From: Alphaproteobacteria bacterium
GTDB taxonomy: Bacteria; Pseudomonadota; Alphaproteobacteria; Rhodobacterales; Rhodobacteraceae
Reading direction: 5' to 3'
Length of the DNA: 64,000 nt
Assembly (NCBI GenBank): GCA_030424865.1
Contig: JAUHVR010000018.1
Coordinates: 53,619-117,618 of the forward strand
A program made the translations under genes and the position numbers. Of the stretch, positions 29,273-38,694 are shown piece by piece (positions within the stretch are counted from its first letter, which is position 1; each line of letters opens with the position of its first letter). The notes below the pieces were generated by a model that was given only the letters and a program-made list of their open reading frames with translations, had not been told where the DNA came from and made no database searches.

Positions 29273-29286
29273 TTGATGCAGATCAA
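29273..29286 (+). promoter_or_regulatory. FNR/FnrL box for ccoNOQP
   Basis: TTGATGCAGATCAA is a perfect FNR consensus (TTGATnnnnATCAA). Its centre is 102 bases before the ccoN ATG, giving a predicted start near 29321 and a leader of about 60 bases. Confidence 0.92.
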
Positions 29287-29381
29287 AGTGCCATTTTGCC
29301 GAAGCGCGCATGAACACGCTCAGTCGTTAACCGCCCGTGCGGCATTCGAATCGTGCGGGTCAGACGAAGGGACGTAATACG

Positions 29382-30989
29382 ATGAACTATATCAAGCTGA
29401 TCGTGCTTGGTCTGATCACGCTGCTGGCGATGATCGCGGCCAACTATGCACGAGACGTGGCGTACATGGTCCATGCCCTGATCATAATGGTGGTCTCGGG
29501 CGGGCTTTTCCTGTGGGTGCTGCGCAATACCGACGAGCCGGTTCCGGCGGCCTCGTTGCAATCGACATACAACGACGGCGTGATCCGCTACGGTGTGATC
29601 GCGACGGCGTTCTGGGGCGTTGTCGGCTTTCTGGCCGGCACATTCATCGCCTTCCAGCTGGCCTTTCCGGGCCTGAACTTTGAATGGGCACAGGGCTATG
29701 CCAACTTTGGCCGCCTGCGCCCGCTGCACACCAGTGCGGTCATTTTTGCCTTTGGCGGCAACGCCTTGCTGGCAACCTCGTTCTATATCGTTCAGCGCAC
29801 CAGCGCCGCGCGGCTGTGGGGCGGGAACCTGGCCTGGTTCGTGTTCTGGGGCTACCAGCTGTTCATCGTCCTGGCCGCGACCGGATACCTGCTGGGCGGC
29901 ACGCAGTCCAAGGAATACGCCGAGCCGGAATGGTACATCGACCTGTGGCTGACCATCGTCTGGGTCGCCTACCTGGCGGTCTTCCTGGGCACGATCATCA
30001 AGCGGAAAGAGCCCCACATCTACGTGGCAAACTGGTTCTTCCTGGCCTTCATCGTCACCGTCGCCATGCTGCACGTGGTCAACAACCTGACCATCCCCGT
30101 CAGCATTTTCGGCTCGAAATCGGTCATCGTCTGGGCCGGTGTCCAGGACGCCATGACCCAATGGTGGTACGGCCACAACGCCGTGGGCTTTTTCCTGACG
30201 GCCGGCTTCCTGGGCATGATGTATTACTTCATCCCCAAACAGGCCGAACGTCCCGTCTTCAGCTACAAGCTGTCGATCATCCACTTCTGGGCGCTGATCT
30301 TCCTGTACATCTGGGCCGGTCCGCACCACCTGCATTACACCGCGCTGCCTGACTGGGCCTCGACCCTGGGCATGGTGTTCTCGGTCATTCTCTGGATGCC
30401 CAGCTGGGGTGGAATGATCAACGGTCTGATGACCCTGAGCGGCGCCTGGGACAAGCTGCGCACCGATCCGGTGATCCGGATGATGGTGATCAGCCTTGGC
30501 TTCTACGGCATGTCCACCTTCGAAGGTCCGATGATGTCGATCCGCGCAGTGAACAGCCTGAGCCACTACACCGACTGGACCATTGGTCACGTGCACTCTG
30601 GCGCGCTTGGCTGGAACGGCATGATCACCTTTGGCGCGCTCTACTTCCTGGTGCCCAAGCTGTGGAACAAGGAACGCCTATATTCGCTGTCGCTGGTCAG
30701 CTGGCATTTCTGGCTCGCCACGATCGGTATCGTGCTCTACGCGGCGTCCATGTGGGTGACCGGCATCATGGAAGGTCTGATGTGGCGCGAAGTTGACGCC
30801 AACGGCTTCCTGGTCTGGAGCTTTGCCGACACCGTCAGCGCCAAATTCCCCATGTACGTTGTGCGCGGGCTGGGCGGGATCATGTTCCTGCTGGGTGCGA
30901 TCATCATGTGCTACAACCTGTGGATGACTGCAACGCGCGGCCCGGTCAAAGAGACCGAGGCCACCGCAGCAGCCGTCGCGGCCGAATAA
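29382..30989 (+). CDS. ccoN: cbb3-type cytochrome c oxidase subunit I
   Basis: A 535-residue heme-copper oxidase catalytic subunit with about twelve transmembrane helices. It carries the heme b and CuB histidines, including [45 protein letters not shown] and [14 protein letters not shown]. It reduces O2 to water with high affinity and pumps protons. The ATG at 29382 has GAAGGGACG upstream. First gene of ccoNOQP, under an FNR box. Confidence 0.98.
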   Translation: MNYIKLIVLGLITLLAMIAANYARDVAYMVHALIIMVVSGGLFLWVLRNTDEPVPAASLQSTYNDGVIRYGVIATAFWGVVGFLAGTFIAFQLAFPGLNFEWAQGYANFGRLRPLHTSAVIFAFGGNALLATSFYIVQRTSAARLWGGNLAWFVFWGYQLFIVLAATGYLLGGTQSKEYAEPEWYIDLWLTIVWVAYLAVFLGTIIKRKEPHIYVANWFFLAFIVTVAMLHVVNNLTIPVSIFGSKSVIVWAGVQDAMTQWWYGHNAVGFFLTAGFLGMMYYFIPKQAERPVFSYKLSIIHFWALIFLYIWAGPHHLHYTALPDWASTLGMVFSVILWMPSWGGMINGLMTLSGAWDKLRTDPVIRMMVISLGFYGMSTFEGPMMSIRAVNSLSHYTDWTIGHVHSGALGWNGMITFGALYFLVPKLWNKERLYSLSLVSWHFWLATIGIVLYAASMWVTGIMEGLMWREVDANGFLVWSFADTVSAKFPMYVVRGLGGIMFLLGAIIMCYNLWMTATRGPVKETEATAAAVAAE

Positions 30990-31003
30990 GGAGGGCCGAC
31001 AAG

Positions 31004-31732
31004 ATGGCAATCTTGGATAGACATAAGATCCTGGAAACCAACGCGACCCTGCTGCTGATCTTCAGCTTCCTGGTCGTCACAATCGGCGGGCTGGTGCAGA
31101 TCGTGCCGCTCTTCTACCTGGAAAACACCATCGAGGATGTCGAGGGCATGCGCCCCTACACTCCGCTCGAGATGGCCGGGCGTGAAGTGTACCTGCGCGA
31201 GGGCTGCTACGTCTGCCACAGCCAGATGATCCGCCCGATGCGGGACGAGGTCGAACGGTATGGCCACTACTCGCTGGCGGCCGAATCGAAGTACGACCAC
31301 CCGTTCCAGTGGGGATCGAAGCGCACCGGGCCGGACCTGGCCCGCGTGGGCGGCCGTTACTCGGACGAATGGCATGCGGATCACCTGACCGATCCGCAGT
31401 CCGTGGTGCCTGAATCGATCATGCCGAAATATGGCTACCTGTCAGCCAAGCTGATCGACGGCAAGTACATGGCGGATCTTCTGGCCACCAACCGTGTCGT
31501 GGGTGTGCCTTACACGGACGACATGATCGCCTTTGCACAGGCCGACTTTGCCGCTCAGGCAGACCCCGACAGCGACTACGACGGGCTGCTCGAGCGCTAT
31601 GGCGAAGCCGTGAACGTGCGCAACTTCGACGGCGAACCCGGGGTGACCGAGATGGATGCCCTGATCGCCTATCTGCAGATGCTGGGCACGCTGGTCGACT
31701 TCTCGACCTTCACGCCTGACGTCAGCCGGTAA
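31004..31732 (+). CDS. ccoO: cbb3-type cytochrome c oxidase subunit II (monoheme)
   Basis: A 242-residue membrane-anchored monoheme cytochrome c. One N-terminal helix is followed by the heme site in [13 protein letters not shown] and a distal Met in ESIMPKYGY. It passes electrons from CcoP to CcoN. It starts 14 bases after ccoN with AGGAGGGCC as ribosome-binding site. Confidence 0.98.
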   Translation: MAILDRHKILETNATLLLIFSFLVVTIGGLVQIVPLFYLENTIEDVEGMRPYTPLEMAGREVYLREGCYVCHSQMIRPMRDEVERYGHYSLAAESKYDHPFQWGSKRTGPDLARVGGRYSDEWHADHLTDPQSVVPESIMPKYGYLSAKLIDGKYMADLLATNRVVGVPYTDDMIAFAQADFAAQADPDSDYDGLLERYGEAVNVRNFDGEPGVTEMDALIAYLQMLGTLVDFSTFTPDVSR

Positions 31733-31744
31733 GGAGAGAGACCA

Positions 31745-31933
31745 ATGGAAACCTATACCTTCCTGCGCGAATTCGCAGACAGCTGGATGTTGCTGGTCCT
31801 GTTCCTGTTCTTCGTTGGCGTGTTCCTTTGGGTCATTCGCCCGGGCAGCAACAAGACCCACGCCGATACGGCTGACATCCCCTTCCGTTACGAAGACAAA
31901 CCCGCGCCCGCAAACAAGGAGGCGAGGACATGA
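31745..31933 (+). CDS. ccoQ: cbb3-type oxidase small subunit IV (CcoQ/FixQ)
   Basis: A 62-residue single-helix protein ([20 protein letters not shown] followed by [11 protein letters not shown]) with a polar C-terminal tail. This is the usual length and layout of CcoQ, which stabilises CcoP in the complex. It overlaps ccoP by four bases (ATGA). Confidence 0.95.
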   Translation: METYTFLREFADSWMLLVLFLFFVGVFLWVIRPGSNKTHADTADIPFRYEDKPAPANKEART

Positions 31934-32805
31934 GCCAGCAAGACGACGACCTGGATTTCGAAACCACCGGACACGAGTGGGACGGGATCAAGGAGTACAA
32001 CAAACCCCTGCCACGCTGGTGGCTGTACACCTTTTACCTGACCATCATCTGGGGCATCGGGTATTCGATCGCCTATCCGGCCTGGCCGGGCATCAGCGGC
32101 GCAACCGCGGGTGTTCTGGGCTTCTCGACCCGGGGTGAAGTGGCCGCCGACATCGCGGCGGTGGAAGAGGCCAACGCGGCCATCAACGCCAAGCTTGAGG
32201 CCACCGAGCTGACCCAGATCAGCGCCGATGCCGACCTGCAGGACTTTGCCCAGAACGCCGGGGCCGCGGTATTCCGCACCTGGTGTGCGCAGTGCCACGG
32301 CTCGGGTGCGGCGGGGGCCGAGGGCTATCCGAACCTGCTGGACGACGACTGGCTTTGGGGCGGGGACATCGAGGCGATCCACGAAACCGTCACCGTCGGC
32401 ATCCGCAACACGGAAAACGACGACGCGCGGTATTCCGAGATGCCCGCCTTTGGCCGCGACGAACTGCTGGAAGAGGCGCAGATCACCCAGGTGGTCAACT
32501 ACGTGATGTCCCTGTCGGGCGAAGCGCAAGACGCCAGCCTGGTGGCAGATGGCGCGGTTGTCTTTGAAGAGAACTGCGCGGCCTGCCACGCCGAGGATGG
32601 CACAGGTGACCGCTCGCAGGGGGCGCCGAACCTGGCCGACGCGATCTGGCTTTACGGTGGCGATTACGACGCACTGATGGACACGGTCAACAATGCCCGT
32701 TTCGGTGTGATGCCCGCCTGGGGCAAGCGCCTGTCCGAGGCCGAGATCCGTGCCGTATCGGCTTATGTCCACGGACTGGGTGGCGGTGAAGTCCTGACCG
32801 ACTGA
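31930..32805 (+). CDS. ccoP: cbb3-type cytochrome c oxidase subunit III (diheme)
   Basis: A 291-residue diheme cytochrome c. The N-terminus has [20 protein letters not shown], the CcoP signature, followed by one transmembrane helix at about residues 36-54. The two heme sites are WCAQCHG and NCAACHA. It receives electrons from cytochrome c. Last gene of ccoNOQP, followed by a strong terminator. Confidence 0.98.
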   Translation: MSQQDDDLDFETTGHEWDGIKEYNKPLPRWWLYTFYLTIIWGIGYSIAYPAWPGISGATAGVLGFSTRGEVAADIAAVEEANAAINAKLEATELTQISADADLQDFAQNAGAAVFRTWCAQCHGSGAAGAEGYPNLLDDDWLWGGDIEAIHETVTVGIRNTENDDARYSEMPAFGRDELLEEAQITQVVNYVMSLSGEAQDASLVADGAVVFEENCAACHAEDGTGDRSQGAPNLADAIWLYGGDYDALMDTVNNARFGVMPAWGKRLSEAEIRAVSAYVHGLGGGEVLTD

Positions 32806-32826
32806 TCTCAGCCTGATCAAACTACG

Positions 32827-32856
32827 AAAAGGCGCGGGTCCCCCCGCGCCTTTTTT
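32827..32856 (+). terminator. Rho-independent terminator after ccoP
   Basis: A 12-base stem (AAAAGGCGCGGG / CCCGCGCCTTTT) around a 4-base loop, with a T run. It separates ccoNOQP from the FNR box at 32911. Confidence 0.92.
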
Positions 32857-32910
32857 CGTTGTGACGGCGGGAACTGCTTTTTTCAGAAATTCGCACATTC
32901 CCAAGCCGGT

Positions 32911-32924
32911 TTGACTCACATCAA
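32911..32924 (+). promoter_or_regulatory. FNR/FnrL box without a downstream protein gene
   Basis: TTGACTCACATCAA fits the FNR consensus. It lies 54 bases after the ccoP terminator, and no plausible protein gene follows on the plus strand. At -41.5 spacing transcription would start near 32959. CATTGT at 32947-32952 is at the right place for a weak -10 element. Confidence 0.75.
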
Positions 32925-32958
32925 AGTCTTGGCATGCAAATCGCGGCATTGTGGGTGC

Positions 32959-33069
32959 AACGCAGGGCACCACGCCCTGCCCCATAACCCCCGACCCACG
33001 GGTCGAGGTTGGCGCTGAAGCCCGTCCTGTTCGCGCGTTTCCTTGGGCTTCAGCGCCTTAATCTTTTCC
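32959..33069 (+). ncRNA. candidate FnrL-dependent small RNA
   Basis: From the start predicted by the FNR box there are three clear hairpins in about 110 bases. They are CAGGGC-ACCAC-GCCCTG, then CGACCC-AC-GGGTCG flanked by pairing AACC/GGTT, then a 13-base perfect stem GGCGCTGAAGCCC / GGGCTTCAGCGCC with a 21-base loop. The last stem is followed by TTAATCTTTT, like an intrinsic terminator. There is no credible reading frame. The 3' end abuts the stop codon of the minus-strand microprotein gene at 33070, so the final hairpin may serve both strands. I do not recognise it as a known RNA family. Confidence 0.45.
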
Positions 33070-33189
33070 TCACGCATGACTTGCCGCAATGGTCCAGCGC
33101 CCCCTGCGCCAGGGCCAGCGAATGCGCCGTTCCTTGTTTGGCTTGGGGCCAAGGTGATCAGGCGGCAGGTAGATGATCGGGTCAATCAC
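33070..33189 (-). CDS. unrecognised 39-residue microprotein (second of a coupled pair)
   Basis: A GTG-started frame of 39 codons preceded by GGAGGAAAGACCC, an excellent ribosome-binding site. The product begins MIDPIIYLPPDHLGPKPNKE, continues with an Arg/Trp-rich patch (RRIRWPWRRGRW), and has no signal peptide or clear helix. Its start overlaps the end of the preceding small gene by eight bases (GTGATTGA), so it would be read by coupled translation. I do not recognise the family. The strong translation signal and coupling are the support. Confidence 0.5.
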   Translation of the reverse strand: MIDPIIYLPPDHLGPKPNKERRIRWPWRRGRWTIAASHA

Positions 33190-33307
33190 GGGTCTTTCCT
33201 CCGGTCGCGTTGAAATCGCGTTGCAGCCAATGCGCAGGCGCCGACCAACGCCCCCAGGGCGGCAAAGGGGTTGCAGTCAGATAGGTTCTTGCAAGTATTC
33301 CCAGCAT
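33182..33307 (-). CDS. unrecognised 41-residue microprotein (first of a coupled pair)
   Basis: An ATG-started frame of 41 codons with AGGAG eight bases upstream. The product begins MLGILARTYLTATPLPPWGR and is rich in aromatic residues (WGRWSAPAHWLQRDF). It is divergent from the LysR gene at 33,408, from which the pair may be controlled. A longer in-frame start at 33,445 would overlap the LysR start and lacks a ribosome-binding site. No family is recognised. Confidence 0.5.
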   Translation of the reverse strand: MLGILARTYLTATPLPPWGRWSAPAHWLQRDFNATGGKTRD

Positions 33308-33407
33308 ATCAATTGCTCCTGTTCGGTGTGGTGATGCTGGATAATTGGGTTTTTTGCGCCCATATTGCGACTCAGCAATAAATCCATGATGTAAGAAAAA
33401 ATTACAT

Positions 33408-34295
33408 ATGAACTGGTCCTCTCTGCCCCGCCTTTCGGCGCTCAAGGCTTTTGCCGCCTATGCCGACCTGACATCCGTCACCGCCGCAGGCGACGCGTTG
33501 AACGTCAGCCACGCGGCTGTCAGCCAGCACCTGCGCCAGCTCGAAGCTGATCTGGGCTTGCCGCTGTTCGACCGCTCCGGTCGGGCCCTGGCCCTGACCC
33601 CCGAGGGAGAGGCCTTGGCCAAGGCCCTGCTGTCGGGCTTTGCCGAGATGATCCGCGTGATCGAGGACCTGACCGGTCAGTCAGACGCCCGCCCGCTGCA
33701 CATTGCGACGACCGCCAGTTTTGCCGCCAACTGGCTGATGCCCCGCCTGCCCGCCTATCGCGATGTCGACCCCGAAACCGACATTGTCGTCGACGCAAAT
33801 CCCCATCTCACTGATCCCTCGCCCGGCGGCATCGACCTGGCGCTGCGGGCTGGGATCGGGCCGTGGCCCGGGTTGGACAACGAGGTGCTCTTGCCGTCGA
33901 CCTATGTCTGCGTCGCCGCGCCGTCTCTGGTCGGCGACAAACCGGTCGACAGCCTGGATGACCTGATGGATTTTCCGTGGTTGCGCGAGCTCGGGATCTC
34001 GGAAGGCAGCCTGTGGCTGCAGGGGCTGCGGCTCGAGTCGTCGCACCTGCGCAGCGTGACACAACTGCCCGGCAACATGTGTCTGGATGCCGCCCGAAAT
34101 GGCCAGGGGGTTTTGATCACCGCCCGTGTCTGGGTGGAACAGGACCTGCGCGCCGGCCGTCTGGTGCTGCTTTACGAAGACACGCGGCCCAACGCCTATC
34201 ACATCGTGACGCGACCGGGGGTGCATCGCCCGGCGCTGAAGCGCTTTCTGACCTGGCTGCGGCGCGAGGCGCGCAAGCCCTCGGTCAGCCTTTGA
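33408..34295 (+). CDS. LysR-family transcriptional regulator (GcvA-like)
   Basis: A 295-residue LysR protein. The N-terminal winged helix-turn-helix reads PRLSALKAFAAYADLTSVTA, then AVSQHLRQLEADLGLPLFDR; the effector domain begins about residue 92 (RPLHIATTASFAANWLMPRL). The pattern LSALKAFEA...AVSxQV is typical of the GcvA subgroup. It sits between ccoNOQP and ccoGHIS and is divergent from the two microprotein genes, which are its most likely direct targets. Nothing in the sequence ties it to oxygen control. The ATG at 33408 has only a weak ribosome-binding site. Confidence 0.9.
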   Translation: MNWSSLPRLSALKAFAAYADLTSVTAAGDALNVSHAAVSQHLRQLEADLGLPLFDRSGRALALTPEGEALAKALLSGFAEMIRVIEDLTGQSDARPLHIATTASFAANWLMPRLPAYRDVDPETDIVVDANPHLTDPSPGGIDLALRAGIGPWPGLDNEVLLPSTYVCVAAPSLVGDKPVDSLDDLMDFPWLRELGISEGSLWLQGLRLESSHLRSVTQLPGNMCLDAARNGQGVLITARVWVEQDLRAGRLVLLYEDTRPNAYHIVTRPGVHRPALKRFLTWLRREARKPSVSL

Positions 34296-34347
34296 CCAGA
34301 CGTCAAGATCACAAATTTCCAAGCTTGTTGAATATGGGATGCATGTT

Positions 34348-34361
34348 TTGACCTGTGTCAA
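34348..34361 (+). promoter_or_regulatory. FNR/FnrL box for ccoGHIS
   Basis: TTGACCTGTGTCAA. Class II spacing predicts a transcript start near 34396, about 29 bases before the chosen ccoG GTG. That supports this start over in-frame TTG/ATG codons at 34365-34380, which lie inside the promoter. Confidence 0.8.
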
Positions 34362-34424
34362 AGTTTGCCCCCCGCGCTGATGCCAAAACCCGGGGAAGTT
34401 CGAACAGTCAAGGCGGGATTCTCC

Positions 34425-35858
34425 GTGACAGCCAGCAACAGCCAACCCGAGCAGCTTTACGCCGCACGTGAACCGATTTTCCCCAAACGGGTCAGCGGAA
34501 CGTTCCGCAACCTGAAGTGGGTCATCATGATCGTCACGCTGGGCATCTATTACCTGACGCCCTGGATCCGGTGGGACCGTGGGCCCAACTTGCCGGATCA
34601 GGCCGTTCTGGTCGACCTCGCCGGACGCCGCTTCTTTTTCTTCTGGATCGAGATCTGGCCTCACGAGTTCTATTTCGTCGCCGGTCTGCTGATCATGGCC
34701 GGCCTGGGCCTGTTCCTGTTCACCTCGGCGCTGGGTCGGGTCTGGTGCGGCTATGCCTGCCCCCAGACGGTCTGGACCGACCTCTACATTCTTGTCGAAC
34801 GCTGGATCGAAGGGGATCGCAACGCCCGCCTGCGCCTGCATCGGCAAAAGAAACTGGATGTCCGCAAGGTCCGCCTGCGGGTGACAAAGTGGATTGCCTG
34901 GTTCCTGATCGGTCTGGCCACCGGTGGCGCCTGGGTCTTTTACTTCGCGGATGCGCCAACGCTGCTGCGCGATCTGGTGACGCTGAATGCCCATCCCGTG
35001 GCCTATACGACCATGCTGATCCTGACGGCCACGACCTTTTTCTTCGGTGGCTTCGCGCGGGAACAGATCTGCATCTACGCCTGTCCCTGGCCACGCATCC
35101 AGGCCGCAATGATGGACGAGGACACCCTGACCGTCGGCTACCGCGACTGGCGGGGCGAGCCGCGCGGCAAGCACCGCAAGGGAGAAAACGCCGATCAGCT
35201 GGGCGATTGCATCGACTGCATGGCCTGCGTGAACGTCTGCCCGATGGGCATCGACATCCGCGACGGCCAGCAGATGGAGTGCATCACCTGTGCGCTTTGC
35301 ATCGATGCCTGCGACGACATCATGGCCAAGGTCGGCAAGGAGCGCGGGTTGATCGACTACCTCGCGCTGTCAGACGAACCGCGTGAACGCGCCGGCGGCA
35401 AGCCGCGCCCGATCTGGTCACACGTGCTGCGGCCGCGGACAATGATGTACACCGGGCTCTGGTCCGCCGTCGGCATCGCGCTTGTCTTTGCCCTGTTCAT
35501 CAGACCCGACATCGAGATGACCGTGGCCCCGGTGCGCAATCCGACCTTTGTGACACTGTCCGACGGCTCGATCCGCAACACCTATGACGTGCGGCTGCTC
35601 AACAAACACGGCGAGGATCGCCCGTTCCGGCTGAGCGTGACGGGGCACCCGACCCTGCGGGTGCAGATCGAGGGCTCGGCCTACGAAACCGTCGATGTGC
35701 CCGCGGACAGCACACAGATCCAACGGGTTTATGTGATTGCACCCGGCGGCGCTGATCCGTCGCTCGCAGAACGCACGCCCTTCCGTTTCTGGGTCGAAGA
35801 CATCTCGAACGGAGACAGGGCGTACAAAGACACCATCTTTAACGGAAAGGCGAACTGA
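34425..35858 (+). CDS. ccoG: cytochrome c oxidase accessory protein CcoG
   Basis: A 477-residue membrane protein with about five helices and a cytoplasmic ferredoxin-like domain. CGYACPQTVWTD follows the second helix. The two 4Fe-4S motifs are CIDCMACVNVCPMG and CITCALCIDACD. A C-terminal periplasmic immunoglobulin-like region (about 365 on) ends the protein. CcoG reduces Cu(II) to Cu(I) for cbb3 assembly. The GTG start at 34425 is inferred from conservation (TASNSQPEQLYAAREPIFPK) and from the FNR promoter position. Confidence 0.95.
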   Translation: MTASNSQPEQLYAAREPIFPKRVSGTFRNLKWVIMIVTLGIYYLTPWIRWDRGPNLPDQAVLVDLAGRRFFFFWIEIWPHEFYFVAGLLIMAGLGLFLFTSALGRVWCGYACPQTVWTDLYILVERWIEGDRNARLRLHRQKKLDVRKVRLRVTKWIAWFLIGLATGGAWVFYFADAPTLLRDLVTLNAHPVAYTTMLILTATTFFFGGFAREQICIYACPWPRIQAAMMDEDTLTVGYRDWRGEPRGKHRKGENADQLGDCIDCMACVNVCPMGIDIRDGQQMECITCALCIDACDDIMAKVGKERGLIDYLALSDEPRERAGGKPRPIWSHVLRPRTMMYTGLWSAVGIALVFALFIRPDIEMTVAPVRNPTFVTLSDGSIRNTYDVRLLNKHGEDRPFRLSVTGHPTLRVQIEGSAYETVDVPADSTQIQRVYVIAPGGADPSLAERTPFRFWVEDISNGDRAYKDTIFNGKAN

Positions 35859-36319
35859 TGACACGGGACCGCAAATTGACCGGATGGCACGTGCTGGGGA
35901 TCTTTGGAGGCGCGTTCAGCGTGATCATCGGGGTGAACATCGCGCTGGCCTACAACGCCGTCGCCACGTTTCCGGGGCTCGAGGTCAAGAACTCATACGT
36001 GGCCAGCCAAAGCTTTGACACCCGGCGCGCCTCGCAGGAAGATCTGGGCTGGACCGTCAGTGCCCGCGCCAAGGGCGGGCTGGTGATCTTGCAGATCACC
36101 GACGCCGAGGGCCGCGCCGTGCAGGCTGGCACACTCGAGGCCGTGCTGGGCCGGGCCACCCATGTGAAAGACGACCGCGCGCCCGACTTTGCCTTTGACG
36201 GAACGGCCTACGTGGCCCGCGAAACCCTGGCCTACGGCAACTGGAACATCCGCATGAAGGCCACCGCGCTGGATGGCACGCCGTTTGAACAACGCGTCGT
36301 TCTGATCGTCGAAGGATAA
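35858..36319 (+). CDS. ccoH: cbb3 oxidase maturation protein FixH/CcoH
   Basis: A 153-residue FixH protein: one N-terminal transmembrane helix (HVLGIFGGAFSVIIGVNIALA) followed by a periplasmic beta domain (SFDTRRASQEDLGWTVSARA). It stabilises the cbb3 complex together with CcoI. The start shares one base with the ccoG stop (TGATG). Confidence 0.93.
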   Translation: MTRDRKLTGWHVLGIFGGAFSVIIGVNIALAYNAVATFPGLEVKNSYVASQSFDTRRASQEDLGWTVSARAKGGLVILQITDAEGRAVQAGTLEAVLGRATHVKDDRAPDFAFDGTAYVARETLAYGNWNIRMKATALDGTPFEQRVVLIVEG

Positions 36320-36324
36320 CCGCT

Positions 36325-38511
36325 ATGACCGCCGCAATGCGCCCCTCTCCCGCTGCCTGCCCCGCCTGCGCCGTCGCGCCCGCCGCCGAGGCCTTGGCCG
36401 ACATCGGCGCGGCGCAAAGCGGCGACATCGTGTTGTCGCTGCCGACAATCCATTGCGCGGCCTGCATCTCGACCGTGGAACGGGCATTGCGCGCGGCGCC
36501 CGGCGTGCAAAACGCGCGGGTGAATCTGACGTTGAAGCGGGCGCATGTTGAAACGGCACCGGATGTCACCGCCGACGATCTGATCGCGGTTCTGGACGCG
36601 ACGGGCTACGAGGCGCACGAACTGGACCCCGGCGCGCTGAGCGCGACGCAAACCGACAAGGCGGGCCGGGATCTGCTGATGCGTCTGGCGGTGGCCGGAT
36701 TTGCATCCATGAACGTCATGCTGCTCAGCATCGCGGTCTGGTCCGGTGCCGAGGGGCCGACCCGCGATATGTTCCACTGGATCTCGGCCGCAATCGTTCT
36801 GCCGACCATCGCCTTTTCGGCCCAACCGTTTTTCAGGAATGCCTGGGCCGCCCTGCGGGCCGGGCGGCTGAACATGGACGTGCCAATTTCGCTGGCCATC
36901 GCTCTGGCGGTTGGCACAAGCCTCTGGGAAACCTTGCTTTCCGGCGAACACGCCTATTTCGACGCAGCCATCGCCCTGACCTTTTTCCTGCTGGCGGGCC
37001 GCTATCTGGACCACCGCACACGGGCCGTTGCGCGGTCAGCCGCCGAAGAGTTGACGGCGCTAGAGGTCCCGCGTGCATGGCGACTGTCGAATGGCGAAGA
37101 AGAACAGGTTGCGGTCAGTGAATTGCGTGTGGGCGATCTGGTCCGTGTGCGCCCCGGCGGGCGGATGCCGGTCGACGGCGAGGTCGTGGACGGCCAGTCG
37201 GAACTGGACCGGTCACTTCTGACCGGAGAGACCCTGCCGATCCTGGCCGCCAAAGGCCTGGTCGTCAGCGCAGGCGAGGTCAACCTGACCGGGCCACTGA
37301 CGGTTCGCGCACTGGCCGTCGGTCAGGATACCTCGCTCCACCGCATGGCCGATCTGGTGGCCATCGCCGAAAGCGGACGATCCCGCTATACCTCGCTGGC
37401 AGACCGGGCCGCCAAGCTTTATGCGCCGGGCGTGCATATCCTGTCCGCGCTCGCCTTTGTCGGCTGGTATCTCTACGCGCAGGATCTGCGCACCGCCCTG
37501 AACATTGCCGCCGCCGTGCTGATCATCACCTGCCCCTGCGCGCTTGGACTGGCGGTTCCGGCGGTGACCACCGCGGCCTCGGGTCGGCTGTTTCGCAAGG
37601 GGCTGCTGATCAAGCATCAAACCGCGCTTGAGCGGCTGGCCGAAGTCGATACCGTGGTTTTCGACAAGACCGGAACGCTGACGGCGGGCACACCCGAGGT
37701 GCTGAACCTTGGCGACTTCTCGCGCCGCGATCTTGGCATTGCGCTGGGGCTGGCGCAGGGGTCCGCGCATCCGTTGTCGGTCTCTCTGACGCAGGCCGCG
37801 CGGGCCGCTGGCATCAAGCCGGCCACCCTGGACGAGGTCACCGAGGTTCCGGGGTTCGGCACCAAGGCGCTTTGGAACGGGCAGACCGTCATGCTGGGGC
37901 GTCCCGGATGGGTCGGCGCGGGCATGGTGCAGGGCACCAGCGCTGCGTTGCGGGTTGGTCAGGATCTGCCGCAGTCATTCCGCTATGCGGACCGCCTGCG
38001 CGATGGCGCTGCCGAGGCCGTCGCAGCCTTTCAGGCCTCGGGCAAAGAGGTGATCCTTTTGTCGGGCGATGTTCCCGGCGCGGTCGAGGATCTGGCCCAA
38101 CGGGTCGGGATCGACCGGTGGATGGCCGAGGCCCTGCCCGAAGACAAGGCCGCGCGCGTCGAGGAACTGCGCGACGCGGGACGCAAGGTCCTGATGGTGG
38201 GCGATGGCCTGAACGACACCGCCGCACTGGCGGCGGCGCATGTCTCAATCTCTCCGGCCTCGGCGCTGGATGCGGCGCGGGTCGCCTCGGATATCGTGCT
38301 TTTGGGCAGCGACCTGTCGCCTCTGGCCGAGGCCGTGGCCACCGCGCAAAAGGCGACACGGCGGATCAAGGAAAACTTCCGCATCGCGACATGGTACAAC
38401 ATTATTGCGGTGCCGCTGGCGGTCGCAGGTCTGGCCACGCCGCTGGTTGCGGCACTGGCCATGTCGACCTCGTCGATCACCGTGTCATTGAACGCCCTGC
38501 GTCTGAGGTAA
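36325..38511 (+). CDS. ccoI: copper-translocating P-type ATPase CcoI (FixI)
   Basis: A 728-residue P1B-type ATPase. It carries N-terminal C-P-A-C at residues 12-15, then an HMA domain with C44-A-A-C47, and the transmembrane metal site C403-P-C405. The phosphorylation site is D447 in DKTGTLTAG; SAHPLS and GDGLNDTAAL follow. The combination of an extra N-terminal cysteine pair and cluster position identifies the CcoI type, which exports Cu for insertion into CcoN rather than for general detoxification. It is six bases after ccoH and ahead of ccoS. Confidence 0.96.
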   Translation: MTAAMRPSPAACPACAVAPAAEALADIGAAQSGDIVLSLPTIHCAACISTVERALRAAPGVQNARVNLTLKRAHVETAPDVTADDLIAVLDATGYEAHELDPGALSATQTDKAGRDLLMRLAVAGFASMNVMLLSIAVWSGAEGPTRDMFHWISAAIVLPTIAFSAQPFFRNAWAALRAGRLNMDVPISLAIALAVGTSLWETLLSGEHAYFDAAIALTFFLLAGRYLDHRTRAVARSAAEELTALEVPRAWRLSNGEEEQVAVSELRVGDLVRVRPGGRMPVDGEVVDGQSELDRSLLTGETLPILAAKGLVVSAGEVNLTGPLTVRALAVGQDTSLHRMADLVAIAESGRSRYTSLADRAAKLYAPGVHILSALAFVGWYLYAQDLRTALNIAAAVLIITCPCALGLAVPAVTTAASGRLFRKGLLIKHQTALERLAEVDTVVFDKTGTLTAGTPEVLNLGDFSRRDLGIALGLAQGSAHPLSVSLTQAARAAGIKPATLDEVTEVPGFGTKALWNGQTVMLGRPGWVGAGMVQGTSAALRVGQDLPQSFRYADRLRDGAAEAVAAFQASGKEVILLSGDVPGAVEDLAQRVGIDRWMAEALPEDKAARVEELRDAGRKVLMVGDGLNDTAALAAAHVSISPASALDAARVASDIVLLGSDLSPLAEAVATAQKATRRIKENFRIATWYNIIAVPLAVAGLATPLVAALAMSTSSITVSLNALRLR

Positions 38512-38515
38512 CGCC

Positions 38516-38674
38516 ATGAACGTCATCGCCTATCTGATCCCGATCTCGCTGATCCTTGGGGGCATCGGGCTTGCAGGGTTTGTCTTTACCGTGCGCAGCC
38601 GTCAGTACGACGATCCCGAAGGTGACGCGCAGCGCATCCTGAGCGACGAATACGACGACCATCCAAAGGCCTGA
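38516..38674 (+). CDS. ccoS: cbb3-type oxidase assembly protein CcoS
   Basis: A 52-residue protein starting MNVIAYLIPISLILGGIGLA, one transmembrane helix followed by a conserved cytosolic tail (SRQYDDPEGDAQRIL). This is the classic CcoS pattern. It is needed for cofactor insertion into the cbb3 oxidase and closes the ccoGHIS operon, starting five bases after ccoI. Confidence 0.95.
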   Translation: MNVIAYLIPISLILGGIGLAGFVFTVRSRQYDDPEGDAQRILSDEYDDHPKA

Positions 38675-38694
38675 AAAGGCACTGGTTTCCGGAT

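Noticed and set aside
34292..34306. TTGACCAGACGTCAA as an FNR box at the end of the LysR gene
   Set aside because: Five bases separate the half-sites instead of four, and it overlaps the LysR stop codon. The box at 34348 explains ccoG regulation.
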